Assembly (NCBI RefSeq): GCF_002001045.1 | Contig: NZ_MUNR01000014.1 | Span: 434,001-498,000, forward strand | From: Rhodanobacter sp. C01 | GTDB lineage: Bacteria; Pseudomonadota; Gammaproteobacteria; Xanthomonadales; Rhodanobacteraceae | Reading direction: 5' to 3' | Length of the DNA: 64,000 nucleotides | Shown: positions 46,411 to 56,762 of the stretch, piece after piece | Layout of the letters: the number at the start of each line of letters is the position of its first letter | Position numbering within the stretch: position 1 is the first letter of the stretch | Program-made: the position numbers and the translations under genes | The notes under the pieces: model-generated | Told to the model about the DNA's origin: nothing | The model's database searches: none | Seen by the model: the letters and a program-made list of their open reading frames with translations, nothing else

Positions 46411-47055
46411 CGCCTGATCCAGTAACAGTCGCACCGGGGCAAAGCTTCGGCGGTGCTGTACGCATGGCCCGAGTAATTGCAACGAAGCCAGATGCGCCGG
46501 GGTCGGGTAACCCTTGTGCACAGCAAAGCCATAACCTGGGTGGGTGGCATCGAGTGCCACCATCAGGCGGTCGCGGGTGACCTTGGCCAGAATCGAGGCT
46601 GCGCTGATGGCAGGCTCCAGTGCGTCGCCGCCGACGATGGCACGACCGGGGCACGGCAGATCCTTCGGCAGCTTGTTGCCGTCGATCAGCGCCTCATGCG
46701 CGGTTGGCACCAGGCCGGCCACGGCACGGCTCATGCCGGCCATGGTGGCCTGGAAGATGTTCAGGTGATCGATTTCGTCCGGCTCGATCAGCACCACGCA
46801 ATAAGCCAGTGCGTGTTCGATGATCAGCGGATACAGCGCCTCGCGTCTTGCCTCGGTGAGTTTCTTCGAATCGTCGAGACCGGCAATCGGATGATCCGGG
46901 TTCAGGATCACGGCCGCGACCGCCAGCGGGCCGGCCAATGGCCCGCGACCTGCTTCGTCCACCCCGGCCACAAGCCTGCTGTTTGTGTTCGTATCCGCTC
47001 CCTCATGGGGAGCGGTTTGAGGTGAGGGGTGCGTGCTTACGAAAACCCTATCCAC
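46399..47055 (-). CDS. rnhB: Ribonuclease HII
   Basis: This protein of about 218 residues removes RNA from RNA-DNA hybrids and single embedded ribonucleotides. Catalytic motifs are [13 protein letters not shown] (D33, E34 from this start), GLDDSKKLT and [12 protein letters not shown]. The start is uncertain: the frame is open to 47169 inside lpxB. I choose GTG at 47055 because it overlaps the lpxB stop by eight bases and gives a reasonable N-terminus, though about 28 residues precede the fold. It ends within a tandem repeat. It follows lpxB as in most gammaproteobacteria. Confidence 0.9.
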   Translation of the reverse strand: MDRVFVSTHPSPQTAPHEGADTNTNSRLVAGVDEAGRGPLAGPLAVAAVILNPDHPIAGLDDSKKLTEARREALYPLIIEHALAYCVVLIEPDEIDHLNIFQATMAGMSRAVAGLVPTAHEALIDGNKLPKDLPCPGRAIVGGDALEPAISAASILAKVTRDRLMVALDATHPGYGFAVHKGYPTPAHLASLQLLGPCVQHRRSFAPVRLLLDQANLF

Positions 47056-48265
47056 CGGCAAGCCTTTCGTCGACCAATTCCGCAATCGCCGCTGCCGCGC
47101 GGTCCCCGGCATGATCTTGCATGTCGCCGCGCAATGCCTGATGCAATTGTTCGAACGCGGCGACGACATGGCCGCGGCGTTCGCTGTCCCTGAACAGTGC
47201 CAGGGTCGAGGCAGCCAGATTCGCGGCCGTGCAGTCGTCCTGCATCAGCTCAGGTACCAGCAGGTCATCACCGAGGCCATTCGCACGCGCCAGGATGTTG
47301 GGCAGCGAATAGATGTCGGTTTTCAGCATCTTCATGGCACGCGCGATGCGATAGCTCAATGGAGCGACGCGATAGCCCACGACCATCGGACGTTTCGCCA
47401 GCATCGCCTCGAGTGTGGCTGTGCCGGAGGCCAGCAGCACCACGTCGGCAGCCAGCATTGCCTCGTGCGCGTGGCCATCCAGCAGGAGCGGCGCAGTCTC
47501 GTCGTGCTGGCCCTTCGCCAGCAACTCCCCGAGCCTGGCATGAACCTGCGGATTGGCTGCCGGAATCACGATTCGCAGCCCCGGAATGGCGGCGGCTACT
47601 TGGGTGGCAGCATCGATGAAGATCTGTCCCAGTCGGGACAGCTCGGACAGTCGACTGCCGGGAAGTACGGCCAGCACAGGGGCCTGCTGTGGCAGTTGCA
47701 GCACATCGCGCGCACCGACACGGTCGGACACCAGGGCGAAGCGATCGGCCAGCGGATGGCCGACGAAGCATGCGTCGATACCGTGCTTTGCATAAATCGC
47801 CGGCTCCATCGGGAACAGGCACAGCACCCGGTTCGCGCTGCGGCCGATCTTCTCCGCGCGTTTCTCGCGCCAGGCCCACACTGACGGACTCACGTAGTGC
47901 ACGGTCAGCAGGCCGGCCTGTTTCAGCCGTTGCTCCACGCCGAGGTTGAAGTCGGGTGCGTCGATGCCGATCACCACGACCGGGCGTACCGCCAGCAGGC
48001 GCGCCACGAGTGCCTTGCGCAACCGCAGCAACCGCGGCAGGTGACTGACCACTTCGCTGAAGCCGAACAGCGAAAGCTCGTGGATGTCGTACCAGGATTC
48101 GAAGCCTTGCGCCTGCATGCGGGTGCCACCGATGCCGACGAAACGGGCCTGCGGGTAACGTTGGCGCAAGGCGATGATCAGGTCGGCACCGAGCTGGTCA
48201 CCGGAATCCTCGCCAGCGAGAATGGCGATGAGGGGAGCTGGGCTGGAGACGTCAATGTTTTGCAT
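47048..48265 (-). CDS. lpxB: Lipid-A-disaccharide synthase
   Basis: This 405-residue peripheral membrane GT-B glycosyltransferase joins UDP-2,3-diacylglucosamine and lipid X to give the lipid A disaccharide. Conserved regions are [19 protein letters not shown] near the N-terminus, [31 protein letters not shown] and [14 protein letters not shown]. It is separated from lpxA by 78 bases with an imperfect hairpin (48311-48335), and a GGAG lies before the ATG. It overlaps rnhB. Length is somewhat longer than E. coli LpxB (382). Confidence 0.96.
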   Translation of the reverse strand: MQNIDVSSPAPLIAILAGEDSGDQLGADLIIALRQRYPQARFVGIGGTRMQAQGFESWYDIHELSLFGFSEVVSHLPRLLRLRKALVARLLAVRPVVVIGIDAPDFNLGVEQRLKQAGLLTVHYVSPSVWAWREKRAEKIGRSANRVLCLFPMEPAIYAKHGIDACFVGHPLADRFALVSDRVGARDVLQLPQQAPVLAVLPGSRLSELSRLGQIFIDAATQVAAAIPGLRIVIPAANPQVHARLGELLAKGQHDETAPLLLDGHAHEAMLAADVVLLASGTATLEAMLAKRPMVVGYRVAPLSYRIARAMKMLKTDIYSLPNILARANGLGDDLLVPELMQDDCTAANLAASTLALFRDSERRGHVVAAFEQLHQALRGDMQDHAGDRAAAAIAELVDERLAGG

Positions 48266-48310
48266 TTCGTCTCCTTCGTAAAGCGAAAACCAGAGCGTGC
48301 TTTTGATTTT

Positions 48311-48335
48311 CCGATAAGCGTTTCACGCTTGTCGG
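48311..48335. other. Stem-loop in the lpxA-lpxB gap
   Basis: CCGATAAGCG (48311-48320) pairs with CGCTTGTCGG (48326-48335) around TTTCA, with one G-T pair. It lies nine bases after the lpxA stop on the - strand, before lpxB. No T-tract follows in the direction of transcription, so it may fine-tune lpxB expression rather than end the transcript. Confidence 0.4.
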
Positions 48336-48343
48336 GGCGCATA

Positions 48344-49117
48344 TCAGCGGGCGAGCGCTCGCTCGCTGTGGTCGAGAAACTCCAGCATCGCGCGGACGTC
48401 GTCGCTCTGCTGTGCCTGTTCGACCAGCTTCTCGCGCGCTTCCGGCAGCGACAGGCCAGCCATGTAGAGGGTGCGGTAGGCACGCTTGATCGCGGCGATG
48501 CGCGTGGCATCGAAGCCGCGTCGTTTCAGGCCTTCGCTGTTGATGCCGCGCGGACGGCCCTGCTGCTCGTTCGCCATCGTCACGAAGGGTGGCACGTCAT
48601 GGCCGACCAGGCAGCCCATGCCGATGAACGCGTGCGCACCGATCTTGCAGAATTGATGTGCGCCGGAATAACCGGCAAAGACTGTCCAGTCGCCGACTTC
48701 CACGTGTCCGGCCAGCGCGGCGTAATTGGAGAACACCACGTGGTTGCCAAGCTGGCAGTCGTGCGCAATGTGCACGTAGGCAAGCAGCCAGTTGTCGTCG
48801 CCGATGCGGGTGGCGCCGCCGCCGTCGCCAGTACCGCGATTGATGGTGACGAATTCGCGGATCAGGTTGCGATCACCGATGACCAGCTCGGTACGCTCGC
48901 CGGCAAATTTCTTGTCCTGCGGAGCGCCGCCGAGCGAGGCGAACTGGGCGATGCGGTTGTCACGACCGATTCGCGTCGGCCCCTCGATCACCACATGCGG
49001 GCCGATCACCGTGCCATCGCCAATGACCACCTCGGCACCGATCACGCTGTACGCACCGATGCTGACGTTGGCGCCGATCACGGCGGATGGATCGATCAAC
49101 GCGGTGGCATGGATCAT
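48344..49117 (-). CDS. lpxA: UDP-N-acetylglucosamine acyltransferase
   Basis: This 257-residue cytoplasmic enzyme adds a 3-hydroxyacyl chain to UDP-GlcNAc, the first step of lipid A synthesis. It is a left-handed beta-helix with hexapeptide repeats ([33 protein letters not shown]). The catalytic His is in the [11 protein letters not shown] region and the signature [14 protein letters not shown] follows. ATG at 49117 ([12 protein letters not shown]) matches homologues. It overlaps the fabZ stop by four bases (ATGA). The chain-length ruler residue cannot be fixed without alignment. Confidence 0.97.
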   Translation of the reverse strand: MIHATALIDPSAVIGANVSIGAYSVIGAEVVIGDGTVIGPHVVIEGPTRIGRDNRIAQFASLGGAPQDKKFAGERTELVIGDRNLIREFVTINRGTGDGGGATRIGDDNWLLAYVHIAHDCQLGNHVVFSNYAALAGHVEVGDWTVFAGYSGAHQFCKIGAHAFIGMGCLVGHDVPPFVTMANEQQGRPRGINSEGLKRRGFDATRIAAIKRAYRTLYMAGLSLPEAREKLVEQAQQSDDVRAMLEFLDHSERALAR

Positions 49118-49587
49118 TTGTCGGACCTCGCGGCACACATCAGTTCGCAACTGGCCACTTCCTTGCCATCGACCAGGGTGCGTGCCACGAACAGGCCCAT
49201 GCCGCGCATCAGCCGCTTCAGCGTCACCTCCATGCGCAACTGGTCACCCGGCACCACCGGCGCATTGAAGCGCGCGTTGTCGACCTTGACCAGATAGAAC
49301 AGCGGGTTGCCCTGGTCGCCCTTGAGGTGCCGGCTGATCTGGGTCAGCAGGCCGGCGGTCTGGGCCATCGCCTCGACGATCAGCACGCCGGGCATGACCG
49401 GATGGCCGGGGAAATGTCCCTGGAAGAACGGCTCGTTGATGGTTACGTTCTTCAGTGCGACCACGCTGGTATCGGGCACGATCTCGATCACGCGGTCGAC
49501 CAGCAGGAACGGGTAGCGATGCGGCAGCAATTGCTGGATCTGCTCCACATTGATCGGCAACGACAGGGACCCGGTTTTCTCACTCAT
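49114..49587 (-). CDS. fabZ: 3-hydroxyacyl-ACP dehydratase FabZ
   Basis: This 157-residue hot-dog-fold enzyme dehydrates 3-hydroxyacyl-ACP in fatty acid elongation and competes with LpxA/LpxD for substrate. Signatures are [14 protein letters not shown] (residues 20-33) and [19 protein letters not shown] with catalytic His58, then [12 protein letters not shown] at 49587 (MSEKTG) is chosen by family length (151 in E. coli). It overlaps lpxD upstream by eight bases and lpxA downstream by four, giving a tightly coupled lpxD-fabZ-lpxA unit that may balance lipid A and phospholipid supply. Confidence 0.96.
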   Translation of the reverse strand: MSEKTGSLSLPINVEQIQQLLPHRYPFLLVDRVIEIVPDTSVVALKNVTINEPFFQGHFPGHPVMPGVLIVEAMAQTAGLLTQISRHLKGDQGNPLFYLVKVDNARFNAPVVPGDQLRMEVTLKRLMRGMGLFVARTLVDGKEVASCELMCAARSDK

Positions 49588-50626
49588 TGTTGCTGTCCTT
49601 CTCCAGCGCCGACAACCGGCGCGCGTACTCGTCCAGATGCTTGAAGCGCGCCGCGTTCTTCCGCCATTGGCGGTTTTCCTGCAGTGGCACGCCGGAAGAA
49701 TATTCACCCGCCTCGCGGATCGAGTGCGTGACCAGGCTTTTGGCGGTAATGGTAACCCGGTCGGCCAGTTCGAGATGACCCAGCACGCCGGCGTTGCCGC
49801 CGATCATGCAGTATCGGCCGATTCTTGCGCTGCCGGCCACTGCCGCACAGCCGGCCATCGCGGTGTGCGCGCCGACATGGACGTTGTGGGCGATCTGGAT
49901 CTGGTTGTCCAGCCGCACGTCCTCTTCCAAGACGGTGTCGTCCAGCGCGCCGCGGTCGATCGTGGTGTTTGCACCGATCTCGCAGTCGTCGCCGATGCGC
50001 ACGCCGCCGAGCTGCGGCAACTTGACCCAGCCGCCGTGGTCGGAGGCGCTGCGGTCGAAGGCCAGGCCGAACCCATCCGAACCGATCACCGCACCAGGAT
50101 GCACCAGCACACGCCTGCCCAGGGTCACGCGGGTCACCAGGGTCACCCGGGCGACCAGCCGCGACTGTGCGCCCACGGTGCAGTCCTCGCCGATGATGCA
50201 ATGCGGACCCAGTACGGCACCGTCACCGATCACGGTACCGTCACCGATCACGCAGCAAGGGCCGATGCTGGCACTGCTGCTGACCTTCGCGCTGGCGGCA
50301 ACCACCGCGCTGGAATGGATGCCTGGCGGTGCGAGCGGCAGGCGTTCGAACAGTGCGGCGATTTTCGCGTAAGCCACGTAAGGGTCCGCTGCGACCAGTG
50401 CAGCCACGGAACAATTGGCCAAATCCTCTTCGCGCAGTACGACTACTCCGGCACGGGTGACGGCCAGTTGCGCGGTGTATTTGCTGTTGGAGAGAAAGCT
50501 CAGCTGGGTGGGGCCGGCACCGGCCAGCGTGCCGACACCGTCGAGGCGGATGCCGGGATCGCCGTGGCTGGTCAGGCCGAACCGTTCGGCGAGTTCGGCG
50601 AGGGAATAGGTACTGTGCGCGCTCAA
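49580..50626 (-). CDS. lpxD: UDP-3-O-(3-hydroxyacyl)glucosamine N-acyltransferase
   Basis: This 348-residue enzyme adds the N-linked acyl chain in lipid A synthesis. The N-terminal uridine-binding domain (YSLAELAERFGL, LSFLSNSKYT) precedes hexapeptide repeats and the catalytic region with NTTIDRGAL and IAHNVHVGAHTAMAG. No ATG or GTG lies near the expected start. A TTG at 50626 has GGAGAG five bases upstream and gives a length close to E. coli (341), so I choose it. ATGs exist only at 50671 and 50725, upstream of the ribosome-binding site. It is preceded by a hairpin after bamA. Confidence 0.93.
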   Translation of the reverse strand: MSAHSTYSLAELAERFGLTSHGDPGIRLDGVGTLAGAGPTQLSFLSNSKYTAQLAVTRAGVVVLREEDLANCSVAALVAADPYVAYAKIAALFERLPLAPPGIHSSAVVAASAKVSSSASIGPCCVIGDGTVIGDGAVLGPHCIIGEDCTVGAQSRLVARVTLVTRVTLGRRVLVHPGAVIGSDGFGLAFDRSASDHGGWVKLPQLGGVRIGDDCEIGANTTIDRGALDDTVLEEDVRLDNQIQIAHNVHVGAHTAMAGCAAVAGSARIGRYCMIGGNAGVLGHLELADRVTITAKSLVTHSIREAGEYSSGVPLQENRQWRKNAARFKHLDEYARRLSALEKDSNNE

Positions 50627-50712
50627 GATGCTCTCCGTGACACTGCAGTCATTGTATCGACAGCCAGCCATCCTGCGGGATCTGCCTGCGGGATCTGCGG
50701 CTCCGCAAAGCA

Positions 50713-50737
50713 GAAAGCGCGGCATCGCCGCGCTTTC
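50713..50737 (-). terminator. Hairpin between bamA and lpxD
   Basis: GAAAGCGCGGC (50713-50723) and GCCGCGCTTTC (50727-50737) form a perfect 11-base stem with a three-base loop, 27 bases after the bamA stop on the - strand. The trailing sequence is only mildly T-rich, so it could act as a partial terminator lowering lpx expression relative to bamA. Confidence 0.5.
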
Positions 50738-50763
50738 CCTGTACCCCGCTGTTGCCGGGGTTC

Positions 50764-53181
50764 TTAGAACGTGCTGCCAAAGGTGAACTGGATGCGTTCT
50801 TCGTAATGGCTGTCGTCAGCCTGGGTGCGGAACGGCACGGCCAGGCTGATGATCAGCGGGCCGATCGGTGCCTGCCAGTGCAGCGAGATACCGGCCGACG
50901 CACGCAGGGTGCTGGCATTGAAGCTCTGGATGTTCTGGTAGGCATTGCCGACGTCCGTGAACAACGATACGCGCGCAGTGTTGGTGTCCTTCAGGAACGG
51001 CAGTGGCAGGTACAGCTCGGCGGTGCCGAGCACCTTGAACGCGCCGCCGATCGGCTGTGCGTAATAGCTGCCGTTGTCACAGTAGCCGTTCTTGGCCGGA
51101 GTGGTGCCATCGATGCAGACGCGTGGTCCCAGCGTGTTGTCCTGGAAGCCGCGCACGTCGCGCACGCCGCCCGAGTAGAAATTCGCCCAGAACGGGAAGT
51201 CCTGGCGCATGTCTGCCGGAGCGGTCTGACCGGCAGCAGCATAGACGGCCTTCAACGCGTCGTAGGCCTGGTCGCTGATGCCATTGCTGCCGTAGGTCTT
51301 GCCGTAGCCTGCCTGACCATCCAGGTACAACACGAAGCCCTTGCCGATCGGCCAGTAGTGATTGGCTTCCGCCGTCACCTTGTAGTACTGCACGGTCGAG
51401 CCGGGCAGGGCGACATCGGTCGACACGGAGATCAGGCCGCCGCGGGTCGGTGCCCAATAACCATTGCGGGTATCGTGGTTCCAGCCCAGTGTGCCGGTCC
51501 AGGAATGGATGGTCTGGTAGCCGATTTCGTTCTGGTAGTCGATCAGCATCTGCGGGCTGTAGCCCGGAATCAGGTTGACCTTGTTGCTGCTGATGCCCAA
51601 GCCCACGCGTACGGCATCGGTCTCGGTGATCGGAATGCCCAGATAGCTGGAGAACGCCTTCTGACTGGTCGAGTAGTCGGCAAAATCGGTATTGCCGTAG
51701 TCGGTCTTGGAATAGGTCGCGTTGTAACCGATACCGACGCCATTGTCGGTCAGGTACGGGTTGTAGTAGTTGACGCCATAACTGGTGGTGTAATAGCTGC
51801 GTGAACCGCTCACCGAGACGCTGTCGCCGGTGCCGAACAGGTTGTTCTGCGTCACCGAGGCATTCAGGATGATGCCTTCGAGCTGCGAATAGCCGACGCC
51901 GAACTGCAGGCTGCCGGCGGACTGCTCCTCAACCTTGACGCTGATATCGACCTGATCCTGCGTACCTGCCACCAGCTTCTTGTCGATGTCGACCGTCTTG
52001 AAGAAACCCAGCCGCTGCAGGCGGATCTTGGAGCGGTCGATCGCCGCCTGCGAATACCAGGAGCCCTCGAGCTGGCGCATCTCGCGACGCAGCACCTCGT
52101 CCTCGGTACGCGTGTTGCCCTGGAAGATGACACGGCGCACATAGACGCGTTGACCCGGCTCGATGTAAAGGGTCAGGTCGACGGTGCGCTTGTCCTTGTC
52201 CAGCTTGGGGATCGGCGTCACCTTGGCAAAGGCGTAACCGATATTGGCCAGGATGGCCTTGATCGACTTCGTGCTGGACTCGATCGCGGCCCGGTTGAAG
52301 GTATCGCCCGGCTTGACGAAGATCACCTTGCGCAGGGTTTCCTCCGGCAGGATCAGCGTGCCGAGCAGCTTGACGTCGGTGACCTTGTAGATATCGCCTT
52401 CCTTCACGCTCGCGTCGATGTACATGGCGCGCTTGTCGGGCGAGATCGACACCTCGGTGGAGTCGACGCCGAAATCTGCATAGCCGCGATCCATGTAATA
52501 GGACTGCAGCTTCTCCAGGTCACCGGAGAGCTTTTCGCGCGAATACTGGTCGTCCTTCGAATACCACGACATCAGGTTGGGCGTATTCGACTCGAAACCC
52601 TTGCGGATCTCCCCGTCGGTGAAGGCGTGGTTGCCGAGAATCTTGATCTCCTCGATCTTGGCCGCCTTGCCCTCACGAATCTCGAGGTCGATCGAAACAC
52701 GGTTGCGATCGAGCGGGGTCACGTGCGGGATCACCGACACGTTGTACTTGCCGCGGTTGTAGTACTGACGCACCAGCTCCTGCTGCACGCCATCGATGGA
52801 CTGGCGATCGAAGGTCTCGCCTTCGGCGATACCGGTCTGCTTCAGTCCCTTCTTCAAGTCATCGGTCTTGATGTCATGGTTGCCGCGGATGGTCAGCTTG
52901 GCGATTGACGGCCGCTCGACCACCTTGATCACCAGGATGCTGCCGTCGCGGTCGAGCGTGACTTCACTGAAGAACTTGGTGTTGTACAACGCACGAATGG
53001 CCTGTTGGGCCTCGTCGTTGGTCAGCCGATCACCCTTGTTGATCGGCAGGTAGTTGTACACGGTACCGGCGGAGATGCGGCTGAGGCCGTCGATGCGGAT
53101 GTCAGACACCACAAACGGGTCGAACGCAAACGCATTGGCGGAGAGGGAGGCAAGCAGGATCAGCGCGGCGATACGCTTCAT
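50764..53181 (-). CDS. bamA: Outer membrane protein assembly factor BamA
   Basis: This 805-residue protein folds and inserts outer membrane beta-barrels. It has a signal peptide (residues 1-19, ending AFA), five POTRA domains (first around FVVSDIRIDGLSRISAGTVY, as VSDIRIDGLSR) and a 16-strand barrel with the VRGFQ loop motif in GGVRDVRGFQDN. It ends with the Phe of FTFGSTF, the usual outer-membrane C-terminal signal. Length matches E. coli (810). skp, which often follows, is absent; lpxD is 137 bases downstream. It is preceded by rseP. Confidence 0.97.
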   Translation of the reverse strand: MKRIAALILLASLSANAFAFDPFVVSDIRIDGLSRISAGTVYNYLPINKGDRLTNDEAQQAIRALYNTKFFSEVTLDRDGSILVIKVVERPSIAKLTIRGNHDIKTDDLKKGLKQTGIAEGETFDRQSIDGVQQELVRQYYNRGKYNVSVIPHVTPLDRNRVSIDLEIREGKAAKIEEIKILGNHAFTDGEIRKGFESNTPNLMSWYSKDDQYSREKLSGDLEKLQSYYMDRGYADFGVDSTEVSISPDKRAMYIDASVKEGDIYKVTDVKLLGTLILPEETLRKVIFVKPGDTFNRAAIESSTKSIKAILANIGYAFAKVTPIPKLDKDKRTVDLTLYIEPGQRVYVRRVIFQGNTRTEDEVLRREMRQLEGSWYSQAAIDRSKIRLQRLGFFKTVDIDKKLVAGTQDQVDISVKVEEQSAGSLQFGVGYSQLEGIILNASVTQNNLFGTGDSVSVSGSRSYYTTSYGVNYYNPYLTDNGVGIGYNATYSKTDYGNTDFADYSTSQKAFSSYLGIPITETDAVRVGLGISSNKVNLIPGYSPQMLIDYQNEIGYQTIHSWTGTLGWNHDTRNGYWAPTRGGLISVSTDVALPGSTVQYYKVTAEANHYWPIGKGFVLYLDGQAGYGKTYGSNGISDQAYDALKAVYAAAGQTAPADMRQDFPFWANFYSGGVRDVRGFQDNTLGPRVCIDGTTPAKNGYCDNGSYYAQPIGGAFKVLGTAELYLPLPFLKDTNTARVSLFTDVGNAYQNIQSFNASTLRASAGISLHWQAPIGPLIISLAVPFRTQADDSHYEERIQFTFGSTF

Positions 53182-53207
53182 CGTCGGTTCCGTTGGGTTA
53201 TTTCGAT

Positions 53208-53230
53208 GGGGTGGCCAGCATGGCCGCCCC
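53208..53230 (-). other. Leader stem-loop upstream of bamA
   Basis: GGGGTGGCC (53208-53216) pairs with GGCCGCCCC (53222-53230) around AGCAT with one G-T pair, 27 bases before the bamA start on the - strand. The 193-base rseP-bamA gap otherwise holds no gene. I found no confident sigma-E promoter in it. Confidence 0.35.
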
Positions 53231-53374
53231 GATCAATGCAAGAGACGGGAACTGACCCCACCCCGAAAAGAAAACACGCACCCGAAACGGGGGCGTCTGA
53301 AACATGCCCATTCGACCGCACAGCAACGGCGGACGGCGGGTAATGGATAGCAAGTGCACTCTGCCTACCATCTC

Positions 53375-54721
53375 TCAGGACAGCAAAATGCGGTGAATGT
53401 CGTTGAAAAAGGCCAGTCCCATCAAGGCAGTTATCAATGCAAGCCCGATGTACTGGCCAACGATCATCGTCTGCTCGCTGACCGGGCTGCCCTTGACCAA
53501 CTCCACAAGATAATACAGCAGGTGCCCGCCATCCAGGACAGGAACCGGCAGCAGGTTGATGATCGCAAGATTCAGCGAGATGATGGCCAGGAACTGCAGA
53601 AACCATGAGGGGCCCATGCTGGCCGACGCATTCGCTACCTGTGCGATGCCCACGACGCCCGACAGGTTCTGAGTCGAAGCCTGGCCGGAGATCAACTTGC
53701 CGAGCATGCTGAATTTCTGCGTGGTACCGAGCCAGGTGGTCTGCAACGATGCCCTGAAGGCCTTTACCGGTCCATAGCGCAGCAGGGTTTTCTCCGGCGC
53801 CGGTGCGCCAATGCCCATCACCCATTTTGCGGGCTGACCTTCCAGCGACTCCCACCGCGCAGCGACGGTCAGCGTTTGCGATTTGCCGTCACGGTCGACC
53901 ACGACCGATAGCGTCGGCGACCTTGCTGCATCGGTTTGCACCTGTTTGCTGAAGGCGATGAAATCACCGGCAGGTTGGCTGTTTATGCTGATCAGGCGAT
54001 CGCCGGCTTGCATGCCTGCCAGCGCCGCCGGCTGGCCCGGTTTGACGGTCGCGGCGATCGCAGGTGGCGGTGCGGGCTGCAGGCCCAGTTTGTCGAAATA
54101 GGTATCCACCGTCTGCCCCGGCGGCAGCTGATCCAGCGGCAGCACGAGCTGCCGCACGTGACCATCGGCTCCGCGCACCGTCAGGGGGAGCGGCGCACGC
54201 CCGAGTAAAGCATTGGCCAGGGCGTCGAGAGAATCACTCCACGTGGCCATTTCCTCGCCGTCGATGCTGAGAATGCGGTCGCCAGGCTGGACGCCGGCCT
54301 TGGCCGCGATGCTTTGCGGCGCGGCGGTGATCAGTGGCGCAACATCCGGGCGGCCCAGCATGAACATCAACCAGAACGCTGCGATGGTGAAGATCAAGTT
54401 GAAACCGGGTCCCGCGGCCACGATGGCGATGCGCTTCCACACCGACTTGCCGGTGAACTCCTGGTCGCGCAAGGCGGGATCGACCTCGCCCTCGCGTGCA
54501 TCCAGCATCTTGACGTAACCGCCCAGCGGAATCGCGGCAATCTGGTATTCGGTGCCGTCTCGGCCGATGCGCTTCCAGATCGCGTTGCCGAAGCCGACCG
54601 AGAAACGCAGCACCTTCACGCCGCAGCGGCGCGCGACCCAGTAGTGGCCGAATTCATGAAAGGTCACCAGCACGCCCAGCGTGACCAGCAACCAGAACAC
54701 CGAACCGAAAAAGGAAGTCAT
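53375..54721 (-). CDS. rseP: Site-2 intramembrane zinc protease RseP
   Basis: This 448-residue inner-membrane protease cleaves the anti-sigma factor RseA in the sigma-E envelope stress response. The zinc motif HEFGH lies at residues 22-26 and the third ligand region NLLPVPVLDGGHLL near residue 390. Two PDZ domains occupy the periplasmic part (AGVQPGDRILSIDGEE and AGMQAGDRLISINSQP). ATG at 54721 is preferred to a TTG one codon upstream. It lies 36 bases after dxr and before bamA, linking stress sensing to outer-membrane assembly. Confidence 0.96.
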   Translation of the reverse strand: MTSFFGSVFWLLVTLGVLVTFHEFGHYWVARRCGVKVLRFSVGFGNAIWKRIGRDGTEYQIAAIPLGGYVKMLDAREGEVDPALRDQEFTGKSVWKRIAIVAAGPGFNLIFTIAAFWLMFMLGRPDVAPLITAAPQSIAAKAGVQPGDRILSIDGEEMATWSDSLDALANALLGRAPLPLTVRGADGHVRQLVLPLDQLPPGQTVDTYFDKLGLQPAPPPAIAATVKPGQPAALAGMQAGDRLISINSQPAGDFIAFSKQVQTDAARSPTLSVVVDRDGKSQTLTVAARWESLEGQPAKWVMGIGAPAPEKTLLRYGPVKAFRASLQTTWLGTTQKFSMLGKLISGQASTQNLSGVVGIAQVANASASMGPSWFLQFLAIISLNLAIINLLPVPVLDGGHLLYYLVELVKGSPVSEQTMIVGQYIGLALITALMGLAFFNDIHRILLS

Positions 54722-54757
54722 CAAGTGCCGTAAGGGAAAGTCATCGAACCAAGGATA

Positions 54758-55933
54758 TCAGCAAGCATTGCGCAGAATACGGCGGGCCGCCTCGCGGGCG
54801 ACCCGATCGCGTTCAGCAAGGGTCCCAACATCGACCACGACTTGCGGCGGCAGTTCCGCAAGTACGGCCTCGACTACATCGGCGATCGACAGGAACGGCA
54901 GGGCGCCGGCCAGAAATGCTTCCACGGCGACTTCGTTGGCGGCATTCAGCACGGCCGGGGCGTCGCCGCCAGCGCACAAGGCCTGGAACGCCAGCGCCAG
55001 GCAGCGGAAGGTGGTCAGATCCGGTGGCTCGAACTGCAGCGGTGCGCAGGCGGCCAGATTCAAGGGCGCCACGCCGGCTTCGACCCGCTCCGGCCATGCC
55101 AGCGCGTGGGCGATCGCCGTACGCATGTCCGGGTTGCCGAGCTGGGCCAGTACCGAGCCGTCGACGTATTCGACCAGCGAATGCACCAGGCTCTGCGGAT
55201 GGACCAGCACGTCGATGGCCTCGGCCGGCGCGCCGAACAGGTGATGTGCCTCGATTACCTCCAGCCCCTTGTTCATCAGGGTGGCCGAATCGACCGAGAT
55301 CTTGCGGCCCATCACCCAGTTCGGATGCTTGCAGGCCTGATCGGGCGTGATGTCGGCCAGCTCCGATCGCGTATGGCCACGGAACGGGCCACCGGACGCC
55401 GTCAGGATCAGCCGGCGTACGCCGCTCGCGCGCAGATCCGGCCGTCCACCCGGCAGGCACTGGAAGATCGCGTTGTGCTCGGAGTCCACCGGGATCAGTG
55501 CGCCGCCGCCCGCAGCGACGGCGGCCAGCAGCAGCGGCCCGGCCATCACGATGGACTCCTTGTTGGCCAGCAGCAGATGCTTGCCGGCACGTGCCGCGGC
55601 CAGGGTGGAGTCCAGCCCGGCGGCACCGACGATCGCGGCCACCACGGTGTCGCACAGCTCGCCGGCGGCGGCGGCCGTCAGCGCAGCATGGCCGCTGGCC
55701 ACCTCGCAGCGCACACCGACGGCGGCAAGACGACGCGCCAGTTCGGCCTCCAGCGTGGGGTCGGCGATCACCGCCAGCTGCGGTCGATGCCGTATGCACA
55801 GCTCGACCAGCGCCTCGACCTGGCGGTGCGCAGTCAGCACGGTGGCGCGGAAGCGCTCCGGGTGACGCGCGATAACGTCGAGCGTGTTGCCGCCGATCGA
55901 GCCAGTGGCGCCAAGAACGGCGACATTCTTCAT
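54758..55933 (-). CDS. dxr: 1-deoxy-D-xylulose 5-phosphate reductoisomerase
   Basis: This 391-residue NADPH-dependent enzyme makes 2-C-methylerythritol 4-phosphate, the committed MEP-pathway step. It starts [16 protein letters not shown] with the Rossmann GATGSIG (residues 8-14), then [27 protein letters not shown] and the TASGGPFRG motif. Length fits the family (398). The chosen ATG abuts cdsA (one base gap). It is the isoprenoid partner of uppS and ispA in the same block. Confidence 0.97.
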   Translation of the reverse strand: MKNVAVLGATGSIGGNTLDVIARHPERFRATVLTAHRQVEALVELCIRHRPQLAVIADPTLEAELARRLAAVGVRCEVASGHAALTAAAAGELCDTVVAAIVGAAGLDSTLAAARAGKHLLLANKESIVMAGPLLLAAVAAGGGALIPVDSEHNAIFQCLPGGRPDLRASGVRRLILTASGGPFRGHTRSELADITPDQACKHPNWVMGRKISVDSATLMNKGLEVIEAHHLFGAPAEAIDVLVHPQSLVHSLVEYVDGSVLAQLGNPDMRTAIAHALAWPERVEAGVAPLNLAACAPLQFEPPDLTTFRCLALAFQALCAGGDAPAVLNAANEVAVEAFLAGALPFLSIADVVEAVLAELPPQVVVDVGTLAERDRVAREAARRILRNAC

Positions 55934-55934
55934 T

Positions 55935-56753
55935 TCAGAGGCCCAGCAGCAACAGGCCGGCGGCGAATACCGGCAGCGCGGCAAACACGCTGTCGAGTCG
56001 ATCCATCAGGCCGCCATGGCCGGGAAAGATGGTGCCCGAGTCTTTGACCTGGGCATGCCGCTTCATCAGGCTCTCGATCAGGTCGCCGACAATCGATGCC
56101 GCCACGGTGAGCAGTGCCAGTGCGGCCAGACCAAGCAATTGCGCGCCTCGCACATCGAGCAGCCAGCCACCGAGCATGGTCACCAGCACCCCTGCGACCA
56201 TGGCGCCGTAGGCGCCGGCCCAGGTCTTGCCCGGACTGATCTGCGGCGCCAGCTTGCGCTTGCCAAAGGTGCGACCACTGAAATAGGCGCCGATGTCGGC
56301 GGCCCAGACAATCACCAGTGCCAACAGGGTCCACCAGTGGCCGTGCGGCAGGCGCTCATGGATGCTCACCAAGGCGATCCATGCCGGGAAGATCACGAAC
56401 GCGCCGGCCAGCAGTTTCAGCGTGCGGTTCTCCTCGGTCGGAGCGGCGGCGAACGCGAAATGGCGCAGCCACAGGCAGGCCAGCAGCCACCACGCCACGC
56501 CGGCAGCCAGCAGTAGCGCCGCCGTCATGCCGGCATGCCCGCACCACAGCAAGATGAACACGAGAGTGGCGGCGACCAGCAGGCCGATCCGTGCAGACTG
56601 ATTCTTCAGTCCGCTGAGCTCGGCCCATTCCCACAGCGCTGCGAGGAACGCCGTCGCCGAGATCAGCGCAAATACCGTGCTCGACGACAGCAGGATGATC
56701 AGGATCACCAGTGGCGCGAGCACCAAGGCAGTAAGGGTGCGCTGAAGCAGCAT
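55935..56753 (-). CDS. cdsA: Phosphatidate cytidylyltransferase
   Basis: This 272-residue inner-membrane enzyme forms CDP-diacylglycerol from phosphatidic acid and CTP for phospholipid synthesis. It has about eight hydrophobic segments and the C-terminal CDP signature with [14 protein letters not shown] followed by [12 protein letters not shown]. Length fits E. coli CdsA (285). It is separated from uppS by nine bases and from dxr by one, so uppS-cdsA-dxr form one operon core. Confidence 0.96.
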   Translation of the reverse strand: MLLQRTLTALVLAPLVILIILLSSSTVFALISATAFLAALWEWAELSGLKNQSARIGLLVAATLVFILLWCGHAGMTAALLLAAGVAWWLLACLWLRHFAFAAAPTEENRTLKLLAGAFVIFPAWIALVSIHERLPHGHWWTLLALVIVWAADIGAYFSGRTFGKRKLAPQISPGKTWAGAYGAMVAGVLVTMLGGWLLDVRGAQLLGLAALALLTVAASIVGDLIESLMKRHAQVKDSGTIFPGHGGLMDRLDSVFAALPVFAAGLLLLGL

Positions 56754-56762
56754 GGAAATCCT

